From: Alitta virens
Lineage: Eukaryota; Annelida; Polychaeta; Phyllodocida; Nereididae
Direction: 5' to 3'
NCBI GenBank assembly: GCA_932294295.1
Contig: OW028582.1
Location: forward strand, 2,627,015 to 2,691,014
Length of the DNA: 64,000 nucleotides
The notes beneath the pieces are model-generated. The model was not told the DNA's origin. It was given only the letters and a program-made list of their open reading frames with translations, and did not search any database. Positions within the stretch are counted from its first letter, which is position 1; each line of letters opens with the position of its first letter. The position numbers and the translations under genes were made by a program. This document shows, piece after piece, positions 23,301-35,500 of the stretch.

Positions 23301-26300
23301 TGTTTTACTCGACGCACCTGTCACATGAGTCTCACGGGTCATGGATGATGATGCCATTTCCATTGTGTTTCCAATGTTTTAGTCTGGATTTTCTTTAAAT
23401 TTAATATTTATTTTTCATAATTAATGCCCTATAGACTGCCTAGCCGTACAAATTTAGTGTGTCGTAATTTTTTAAGGCAATTTCCAACTATTTGATCAAG
23501 TCTTAGAAACTTGCGATTTTTACCGACCGTGCAGCTTTTTTAATGAAGAGTTTTTTTTTGTCCAGGTACCTTACTGGGGACCAGATTACTAGCGAGTCTT
23601 CGCCGGAAGCTTATGCCAGAGCGTTGCGGATGGGTTGTCGATGTATTGAGTGTAAGTGTTTTCAAATTACCGATAATTATTGTCCGTTTGAATTTCATAA
23701 ATGTTTCCCACCAGGTTCTTGTGTGTATCGCCAAAGGTTGTAAAATCTTCAGTGAGATTTTAGTTTGTGTAGCGCTCCCTAAATGGTCTTTTTCGATCTG
23801 GTTCAAGGCATTAACAAGTACTATGTTAAAATTTTAAAGACTGCTCAATCTATATGTGTATAGGGAATGTACGGAGAAAACTTTTTCCCTTAATTGTAAC
23901 CTAATGTACGAATTAAGTATGGAAGATTTCATTTAATTTGCTCGGAAAGGTTTCACTTGCACTGGTATGCAGCAATATTGCATCATTATATTGTGGCCAT
24001 GTTTCAATTAAATACACGATTACAATACATATATTGCGATGAAGGATATAAAGTTAAAGGGAGCAAAATACACGATTACAATACATAAATTGCGCTGAAG
24101 GTTATAAAGTTAAAGGGAGCAAAATACTCGATTACAATACATATATTGCACTGAAGGTTATAAAGTTAAAGGGAGCAAAGTTGAAGTGATTACTAAATGA
24201 TGATGCGTTGTGTAGCGATACCAAGTTTCCTGGAGTGAAAAGGGACACTGAAATTGTAATTTTGATTAGAACTGAGCGCTTATTTTCAGTGGATTGCTGG
24301 GATGGCCCCGACCTCATGCCGCAAATATGGCATGGACACACTATGACGTCTAAGATTCGTTTCATTGAAGTTTTACGCATGATCCGCGATCATGCTTGGA
24401 TAACTTCTGAGTAAGTCGGACAGACAGACGACTCTTGTCTGTCTTTGTTTGTCGGCAGTGTGACTAGAAAACTACTTACAAGATGCGACTCTTTAGATGA
24501 CTAATATTCTGATTTCAGGATTTGTCAGCATGGTCTTGTGTCTTTTTCTATTAATATAAATGATAATATGATAATGAAACTCTATTGAAGTCTTCGGAAT
24601 GAAGCATTAACAACAATAAAAGCATGGTGGGCCAAGAACGTAGTGAAATTTGCATGTTAGAATGTTAGGGTAAAACGTAGATATTAACATGGAATGTTCT
24701 TTCCTTAAGACCAGTAAAATAAAGTATTTTGTGTCGCTGCGGCATTATAATTAAGACGCGTGCCTCCACAGTTTACATCCCTTTACACTACAGTCTTGCA
24801 TTCGCTTGACAACAAAACCAACGACATACCCGTGTGTATGATATTTTGAAAGCAACATAGCACATATATATTATGACGGTGGATATTGAAATCACCTAGC
24901 ATACTAACTGATACACTGCACAAGACTGGTATGTAATCATCACTTGGGTCGCAGTCAAGTTGTGCCGTGATTGTCACACCTGGATGTTGCACTCGCAAAA
25001 TTTAGAATATCCATCACAACAGTGGAATTACCTGCGACAGATGAGGTGTTTCGGATTTGCACAGGTTTCTTAAAGACACAGAACACCACCATAGGTGTGC
25101 CAAAGATTAAGGTTTGACACTGCTTTATTTGCATACACCCTCCGCAAAGGATTGTGGGATTGTCAGGGTTAGTGGATATCATCCCTTCTGATAGTGAGGG
25201 GTCACCCGCAATGAAATACATTTACGACTGGCCTAATCATAACTACAGCCCCAGTGGGCGGCTTTACATGTGGCTATTGAAATCTCCCAGCATACTAACT
25301 GTTGTTAACAATCTTGCTACGTTGTAACAGCATGTTGCATGCTATTGTCTTTTGCAGTAGACTGCTGGGACAGCAGCGATGGAATGCCTATAATTTACCA
25401 CGGTCATACGCTTACCTCAAAAATCAGATTACTAGATGTGCTTAATGCTGTTAAGGAAAATGCCTGGGTGTTCTCCGAGTAAGTCTTGATTAATGTTGTG
25501 ATAATGAGCTGCAAGTAATATTATTTTCAGGGCTGCTCCATTTAAAAAAGAGGGGGTGGACAGGAAAGTTTTTTTTAAAAAAGGGGGGAGGGGGATTCTC
25601 CAAAAAAGTAAAAAGAGGGGGAAGGGGTGGTTGACCAGTATTTTCTTAATATCTTAATGTAGAAAAAAGAGGGGGGCAACTCCCCATGGGGGGGGGGGGG
25701 TCTGTCAAAAAACAAAAAGCGGGGGTTTAGAGGGGGGTGTCTGAACATTTTCCTGTCTACCCCCCTATTTTTTTAATCGAACAGCCCTTAGGGTACTTTT
25801 AATTCCTGAAGTGTTATTATACACTGTTACATAACATCATGTCTTTGTACATGTACATGTTTGTCTGCGTTCCAATGTCCCTAAAATTGCCAATATTCCG
25901 ACCATCGTTGACGTATCGGCTATTCTACTACAGGGGTATTTTATCTATATGCCAACCTGCGACTCTATCGTTATGATTTGGTAAATGTCCTACAACAGTT
26001 TAATTCTATTTTTACCTCCCTGTAGTCAAGGGAGTTCCCACAAGATGGCGCATGAGTCGAATCAATTAAACGCGCCTCTCGACCGAAATGGCACACATTG
26101 GGTCGGACCATATTTCGGCACTACAACATCTTACTTAACCACTTTAATTAACCGTCTTTCAGGGCGAATAGTCTCATAAGTTGTACTAAAGCATGTGGTG
26201 TGTCAATAGTGTAGTTTTGCCGGGTATAAATAACAAAAAATTGTCTTTATTGTTATAAGTTGTTCGGAAAGGAAGTCTAGTCTTCATAATCAAGCCATTG

Positions 26301-26493
26301 AAGAATTATTTTGTTGTAGCAGTCCTTTCATGCTACATTATAGTAGTGGAAAAAGTTTTTGCAAGCCAGATACATCTTGGGTTACTCTAGTGTCCACTGT
26401 TAAATGGACCTACATTTTTTTAGTCCCCCCACCCCCGATATCTGCCTTTTGACAGAGTCCGACCCCCACAATTGATAATTTATAAGAACAACT

Positions 26494-26535
<42 letters not shown>

Positions 26536-29500
26536 AAGATTCTAGAGGCATATTTTCCCATTCTATTTTTTGTATTATTGAATATTTACCAAGTTAATTT
26601 TTCAATGGTGCTTGCTTAAGGTTAGTTTACGTATTGTATAAATGATGCCTGGTAGCTATGAATTTAACATTATATATTTCTTGTTGCCATAGATACCCGA
26701 TCATACTGTCAATAGAGAACCACTGTAGTTTACCCCATCAACGCAAAATGGCGCAACTGTTCAAAGAGATCCTGAAGGATTGCCTGTTGGTGGATTTTGT
26801 GGACGCAAATGCCACGCACCTTCCTAGTCCGAACCAACTCAAGAGAAAGTTCATTATCAAGGTATGTATCGTGAGCTAGATAGATAGATGGATAGGTACT
26901 TAGATACATAGATATATTAGATATATAGATAGACACATATTTTTGACATTTATTCCATTTTTAAGGAACTGTAAATGCATGATGATTAATGAATGTCGAA
27001 CAACTGTAAGAAAAGTGGATTTTCACAGAAGGTTCTCTATATTTCCACCAGGTGGCTATGATAGAATACTGCAATTCTATTGGCTTAAAAAGTTCCCGCC
27101 CTTGGCTGTGATTGGCTGAAGCAAAGTGCAATCGTAGCAGCAGTATTTTTTTAGTGTTTTTTAATGTATATTTGACATCTTATGATTCAGTAGATTTTTG
27201 TTATTTTTTCTGAGAAAGTTATATTTATTGAATAAGTCAGTGATTATCTTCTATGTCTGAAAAGCAAAATGAGTAATAAGAGGAGAGGAAGGACTTATGT
27301 CTTGCTGAACTCAGGGCTGCTCAGTGAAAATACTCTATTATGCTAAAATAGACTGATGTCGTTTTCGGGCCCTCATTATGCGTGGAATAATTGTTACATT
27401 AGGGCCGTTGTAAGGATAGAATTTTTGCCAACTTTTGTGGCTACGTTTGAGAACTGCACTCGGATGTCACTTTTGTCGCAACGTTTCTCATGTATAGGAC
27501 ATGAAATTAATTTACTCATTAATGTTCATTTAAATAACCTTTTCTTATTTTTTTTAACAGCATAAAAAGTTGCCGGAAGGCAGCGAAGGAGGTTGGCAGG
27601 CCACAATCCCAAATGACGAAACCGCCCTCGACAGTATTTTGGCATCTTCGATTAAATCTGGAATCTTGTACCTTGAAGATCCGCAAGATAATGTAAGTTC
27701 TATTTCAATTTCTGTAGTTCCCACGAGATGGCGCTCGTGTCGAGTCAATTGTACGCTCCCCTTTGATGGAAGCTGTGCTAGACGATGGGCTAAATATGTA
27801 GTTTTTCTTCTTACCGTTGGTGTTCTTCGCCACATGTTCCCTTTCATATTGTTTACAAGTCCCTGTGAGCTGGGGCATACACATCCAGAGAAAATGTAAG
27901 CATTTTCTCTGGGACAGAATCCGTCGTTTTCTCGACGATTCTATAACATTGCAAGCACGTTCACGCCATTGCGGCGGCTCGACCAATCAGAAGCGGTGTT
28001 TCATACGACCTGCTTATTAATTGATAGTGTTAGTGAATCTCGTATTGGCGTTTTTGCTCAGTAATTGTATTCATTTTATTTTACTCATGAATCAAGGACG
28101 GAAATCTACCATATTGTTATTGGCATTTTGTCTTCTATTTATCTTCTATTTAATGGGTAAAAAAGTAACAGGGGGCACTACGACCGCAGTAGCAGTACAT
28201 AAAAGACAATGAGATGACGTCACTAGTTAGTTTTTACATTGATGACATCACAATATAGATGACGTCATCAAAGAATACTTGTCTGCTACGGTGGCAGTGA
28301 CCTCTTGTGGTACTTTTTCTCCCCATTCAATTTAATTCAATTTAACCCGAGTTATTGAAAATATAACAAAAACACAATAATTGCATTAACATGCATTACT
28401 GGTGGGTATATATCTGATGGACTGATTTATCAGTCTTTATTGTCTTCTCACCGACCTCTTGCTTTGTCAAACAAGTGGCAATTACAACAGAGTTAAACTT
28501 TAGAATCGAGTCATTTGGCTCAGGTATTGGGCCATAGATGACGGTCCGTTTTAGAATCATACTCTACTCTATATCTTAAGTTTGACGTTAATTCTTTTTT
28601 GACATTCAGGAATGGTACCCCCATTACTTCGTTCTGACTTCAAAGACGTTGTACTACACAAAAGAGACAAACTTGTTACAACCGAGCCAGGACGACGAAG
28701 AGGAGAATAACGAGAGTAACGCTCAACTGGAGGTGAGCGTTTCAATCATATACTATGATATTTTGAGATAATATATGTAATAATGGATGTTGTTCAGATG
28801 AGACGTTAAATTGGTTGTGTCTTGTACTCGGTGTCTATGCTGCAAATAAACGATCGCACCCATGAGGTAAATGTGTAACATGGTATAGACTCCAAGCAGC
28901 CTTATCATCTCATCATTACGTCTGCCTGCTCTGGTCATATAAGATGACTAAGCTTCCGACCAGTAGCCTGGACACAGTACGATGCAATTAATTTGAGAAT
29001 GTTTATAAATGTTATAGATTTATCTTGAATTTATTTAACCAGGGCATGACTAACCAAGAGCTCCATTACGGAGAGATGTGGTTCCATGGAAAATTGGAAG
29101 GCGGAAGGAAGAAGGCAGACGAACTGCTCCATCAGTACAGTAGCCTCGGCGACGGAGCTTTCCTCGTCAGAGACAGCGACACTTTCGTCGGAGACTTCTC
29201 TTTGTCATTTTGGTAAATTCATGCAGTATTATGAATATGTAATAGGTGTTGTCTAAAGCTAACATTTCCAAATACTGATAAAGTACAATCGCCAAATGGG
29301 AGACTTTTCAGCCAACCGGTGGAGCTCCATGCCGGTCCTCACTACGATTGTGACGTCATCAATGCACTCAATGACCTAATTGTGTGATGATGTCATCAAA
29401 CAATGGCTTTAGGACTGGCATATAGCTCCCCCTGTTGACCTGAAAGTTCCCCATTGAATTAGCAACAAGTAAAAGACCCCACCCATGGGGTAAATGTTTA

Positions 29501-32500
29501 ACATGGTGCGGATCCAACAACCTCATCTCATCATTACGTCTGCCTCTGGCTGCTGGTCATAAAAGCCACCAAAGCTTCAGACCAAGTAGCACTGGCATTA
29601 ACGATAAGCTAATCTGAGTGGTGTATTTTCCGCTTCCAGGCGACAAGGTGTGGTGAACCACTGTCGGATCCGATCACGCCAGGAGCGGGGACAGACGAAG
29701 TATTACCTGATCGAGAACTTGTCCTTCGACTCGTTATATTCTCTCATCACCTATTATCGCAGCAGCCCGCTTCGGAGCCAGAACTTCCAGCAGATGCTCA
29801 CGACTCCTGTACCCCAGCCGCAAAGACACGAAGGGAAAGAGTAAGTGTCTCATTTTGTTTTCTGGATATTTTAATGAAATACAGTCATGTCTTGCTATAA
29901 AAAACTTCAGTGCCACCATTACAGCTAATGCTTAGGTGGTTTCCTGATGGACCTATATTTATAACAGATTAAATTCATAGTTAACGTCATGTAATTGTCC
30001 TACTATATAATAATTTTTGTTCCATTCCATCAAAATAAAGTATCTATCTCTACCTATCTATCAGTTATCCGAATGTCTCCATATCGGAACAGCCGTTTGG
30101 GACACATAAGCCTATCTTTCCTATATTAAACTGCTTCAGGGGGTGGGGGCCTAGCTCAGTGGTAGCACACTGGGCTTCCACCCATAGGTTCCCGGGTTCT
30201 ATGCCCGGTCGAGCCTAAGTTGGATGGCCGTTTCATCCATCATCTCATTGCCATGTTCCATGCCTGTCCTTGTGAGCCCATCAGGTGCAGAAATACAGGA
30301 CATAAAGCCCTAATCCACCCACCCCACCCTTAAACTGCTTCGATTATCAGCGGGATTAATTATAACTAACAAAACAAAAGGATTGGGAACCCAGGTGTTC
30401 GTTACAGCTAGTCTTGACCGTATACTGGCCGCAGTGGAGTGATGTTCTTGTATTTGCCTTCTTCGTAGTAGTAATTCTATTGATGTATGGAACGAGTGTC
30501 TGTGTGACATTTATGCAGAAATAAGACCTAAAAAAACAAGTGGACATTTATTTTGGGTTATGCTTATAGTATATTGATGTTGACATTTCCTTTTTTTCCC
30601 ACCAGGTGGTATCATGAAAACCTGAGCCGAGAAGACGCGGAAGAGATGCTAAGTCGGATTCCACGCAACGGGGCTTATTTGGTCCGGAAGCGGCTGAGAA
30701 CAAGAGATGAACAAGATGCTTCCTATGCCATTTCCTTCAGGTACAGCTAGTTTCATAAATATGGTCGACTCTAGACAGCTGTAGTAACCGATTCCTGGCT
30801 GTAGCTATAACTGCCTAAAGCCAGCTGCTTCTGTATACTCCTAGCTTATAGTCGGCTTACACCAAAAACATATGAATGTACAGTATAAGTATTGTTTGAT
30901 GATGTCATCTATATTGTGACATCATCCATGCAACAATGTATGAAATGTATCTGATATGTTGCTGCATGTAATTTTAGATGCGGCTTTGAGCAGCCACCTA
31001 TAGCCAGACAGTTCCGTTCAGTGGCAGGTAGCATTGTATAGCAGAAGTTGTCTAGCTTTGTCTGGGTTCAATTTGATGGGCCGTTTTTAATGAAACAACT
31101 TTTCCGGGGCACTTTTGTGAAATATTCACGAGTGACTGTTTTTTGCGACCGGTCTGGGTGTCCTTACTTTCAAGATTAGGAATTCAAAGATGACACTTTT
31201 TGAAAGTTTTTAATCGTTTCAATGAGGCAATTCTAAGACCGTACCAATGAATGGGATTGGTTTCCAACACAGTGTGGATTCAGAGTCTTATTATCTCATC
31301 ATTACATCTGCCTAATACCTGAGTGAAAGCTGATGATGTACCGTAGTACATAAATGACAATAAGATGTCACTACACCATTGTTGCATGGATGACGTCACA
31401 GAATAGATGACGTCAGCAAACAATAGTTATCTACTACGGTGTCTTCTGGTACTTTTGTTCCCCATTAAAACAGTTAGACATTGTCCCAATTATTTGGTGA
31501 TGTCGTCCAGTGTAATGGACTGACCGGTTGACCTCATTGTGTGATTATGAAATCAAAATGGTTGGATCGTCTTGCTGGTTTTTGCATCTGTTAGCAATGA
31601 GATGTCCAATGATATTATTTTTTTCTCGAAATCGATTTTATAAACTCTGCGTATTAATTCAGGGTTGGCAGATTTAAATCAAGCCATTGATATAAATCGA
31701 GGCAAAAATAAATAAAAATTTTGATTTTTTTGGGGATTTTTTAAAATCTATCAAGTGTTTATTATATTGAAAACTATATTTTTTGCAACTCATAACATGA
31801 TTTACTTGAATCCCAACTAGATTTTTTTTCTGTTCTGTCCATCTTAAAGCACCGTTAAGTAAGTTAACGAAGAATGCCGGAAAAGTTGTCAAGCTTGGTG
31901 GATGCTAAACAGCACTAAGGCCCTAATTGCATCATTAAACGAATATATCCGATTTAAATTAAAAAATCAGATAAGATGAATAATAAAATCAGATTTTTAA
32001 ACAAAATCAAGATTTTTACCAACCCTGGTATAATATGATATAAACTGACTGAACTTCCAAGTCAGTAACACGGAAATAGTGTAAATTGCAATGCAAAACA
32101 TTGAGGAATGAGGAATTAATATTGCAAAAATATTGTTTTTATTTCAGGGCCGAGGGCAAGATTAAACATTGCCACATCCGCCAAGAAGGGCGTCTCTATG
32201 TGTTAGGAACGGCTCAATTCGAGTCGTTGGTCGATTTAGTTCAGTATTACGAAAGGAACCCGTTGTACCGGAGAATGAAGTTGTGTTACCCTGTCAACCA
32301 AATGCTCGTTAACCAAATAGGGACGGTGAGTTCTTTTTTGTATCATTTACTCCTTATTCTTGCATTTCTATTACGTTTTCTTAGCGTCCTTTATACATAA
32401 TTCTTTGGGGTCTTATTTATGAATTATAAATCCGAGACAAGAAATTTATGCCGTTATTACGATTATTTGTTTTTCGTAGCAGTAAATAACTTACATGTAT

Positions 32501-35500
32501 TGTGGTCGTGCAGTGACTTTATTTAATAGTAGCGCCACCTGTCTGTACTTCCGTGTTTGTTGAACATTCTATAGAATAGGTTAATTCTGCATACGAGTTC
32601 TTTTCTAAAAGGCTTACCTGGAGCTTTTGTCCATCTTCAGCTGACTGAGTCAAAGTTGACCAACTGGGAACTGGAATCTATCAGCTAGCTGAAGTAGTCA
32701 TTAATGACAATGTCTGGGTTTAGAGTCTGTTATCCTCGTGGATAAGCTGAACCGACTATGACAATTACACCTTGGCAGGCCTGTTCAAGCTTGAACCTTT
32801 CTCAACTCCCCGGGGAGCATACACCCAGCACACAGCCAATTACCGCACTGCATGGGTCAACCACTCACAATTGCCGTCTCTGCCTGTAGCCGAGTACCCA
32901 TGGGTGGAGTGGAGCAAGAGTTATGGGGGATCTGCTCAGTTCATCCATGCCATGGCTGGGGCTCGAACCTACAACCTTGCACTTTGCAGGCGAGCACCTT
33001 GACCATTAGGCCATGGCACCTCGATGAGTCAATGAGAGATGGACGAAAGCTCCGGGTTAGCTATTACTACTGACCTTTGAGAAAAGAATTTATGCTGAAT
33101 TCTATGGAATGTTTTTACTGTTATTCTTGAATTAGTTATTTTTCTGTAAATAATTTGAATTGTAATTATGGTGACTCCGACGTTATTTAATAGCAGTGGC
33201 GCCACCTGTACATCGATCCACTTTTCTCGAACGTTCTTTTAGAATGTTTTACATTTTTTCCTGAAACTGACTTGCAGGACGATGGTGATGATAACGAATT
33301 TTATTCAGACGTAGGGATATATCTCGCAAGAGATGAGTTTATGTCGGAGGTAAAATTAGGCGTTAAAAAATCTCACCTTTTGGACAATGCTTTTGGTGGA
33401 GTCCATCTGAAGTATTGCTTCTTTCGTTTTTTTTTTTTTTTTACACATAACTAGAATTAAGAAATGCAATGGATCTGTGTGATGATGTATATTTTTGCAT
33501 TAAGTTGGGTCTTTAAGTTTTCTTTATAATTCAATTATTTAGTTAAGGGTTGCTACGGATATCGCAATACGGAATTGTTGTGAAATTGGTATTAAAATTA
33601 GACTTACGTTTAATTTGTCATTGACGATTGGATAATTTGGTGTTCTGAATTATTCACGTTCGGTTTCAAGTTTTTGATCAGCGATTCGATCACATTTTTA
33701 ATTGTAATGTACTTGTTGTTAATTAGTCAAATAATGATTGACTATGGATGAATATATAATTTATTCTTTGTCAATTGGAGAGATAAGATGTGTACATTGT
33801 ATTATGGCCGGGTGACGGAAACATGTTATTAAATGTATCATATTAGACACTCTTTCGCAAGAATGCTGTGTTAATAAGCTCTTTCAAATAGCTGTATTTG
33901 ACATGAAGTTTAAAAACAAAGTTTAGAGTCGAACGCTATGAACACATGGAACTCGTATAATATATTTCACTAAATTTTATGTATTTTCTTTATATAAACT
34001 GAATGTTTTCTGTAAAATACATAAGCAGGCGGATTATGACTACCATTTTGAAAATATTGTATTTTTGCTGTACTCGATGAAAGATTTAGCATTAACAGTT
34101 GAATGGTTCCTATCGGAATGTTTTGTCGCGAGTGACTAATGATGTGTGTATGTTGTCCACCAGGAATCCGATCCAAGCGCCATCTATGGGCAGTGTGACT
34201 ATGCAAACCCAAATGACTTCGATAACGTCGCAAAGGTAATGTACACTGTCACTGGAGTGTTGTGGAAATTTTGTGGTATCGTAAAACTTGCGCGATGTTT
34301 TTATGTTGGTAATCATTTGATTATTTTCTTGTCCAGTTAAAGGTTCGGGCGTTGTACGACTACCAGGCACAGAGGCCGGATGAGTTGACCTTCTGTAAGA
34401 GATCCATAATTCAAAACGTGCACAAACAAGATGGCGGATGGTGAGTCCTACACTTTATACGTATTTATTTTAATGAATCTGAAGGTGCCAGTTTCGATCC
34501 CTGGCCCCAAGCTGTGAAAGGCAACGGAGGCAGTTAACTTAGCAGTGCTTTGTACTCGGTGTCTATGCTGGGGCAAGTGTAAGATCCCACCCATGGAGTA
34601 AATGTGTACAATGGTGTGGACTCTAAACAACCTTATCATCTAATCATTATGTCTGCCACAGGCAGCTAGTCATTATAGAAGACCAAGCTTCAGACCAGTA
34701 GCATTGATATATTTAAACCAAGGGAAGATATTTATTATTTTTTGGTGATCCACAGAAATAAATAAGTTTAGATTGGAATTAAAATCAAAATTGAAACATT
34801 GTTATGCACTGCTTCTTCGGTTGTTGTGTGTACTGTAAATTTAGAATGTTTGTATGATTCTAACCGTTTGTTGGAATTCCCTGCAGGTGGCGTGGCGATT
34901 ATGGAGAATCTCTCCAGGCGTGGTTCCCTGCGAATTTCGTCGAAGAAATAGACGATTCTGACTCGGAGGGTTCGCCTCTTGGTGCTATGCAAAAAGGAAA
35001 CATCGATTTGACCGGCTGTTCACTTGGTGAGTGTGATATTCACGTGTTCATTGAAAATCCATTCACTGTATCCGTTTTGTTACAGTTGATTAACTAGGCC
35101 CGACTGAAGAAAAAAAAATTTGTTGCGGATTATTTTGTTTAAAAAAGTTGGGTAGGTAGGTAGCGGTGTTTTTTTTTTTTTTATGAATCAAGGTTTGTCA
35201 GTTGTATGATATCAGCAATTTGACATTGAAAACCTGACTAATTGTGCAACGGCTGACGTGCGAATATGGCCTACTGCGGCATGAATTATGGACAAGACTT
35301 TTCAGTTAACAGGGGAGCTTCATGCTGGTCCTCACTACCATCGTGACATCATCAATGCACTCAACGACCTGATTGTATGATGACAAACAAAGGCTTTAGC
35401 AAAGAATATGTACCAAGAAGCGCCACTCCCTATACTTCACATTGTAAAGGCTGCACCTCCTTTTCCCAGCTTGCATAGCGCACAGGAGTTCTTTAATGCC

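Noticed and set aside
24411..25357. Open frames between the two X-domain exons
   Set aside because: They show no similarity to PLC and would destroy the frame. The exon pair explains the coding signal.
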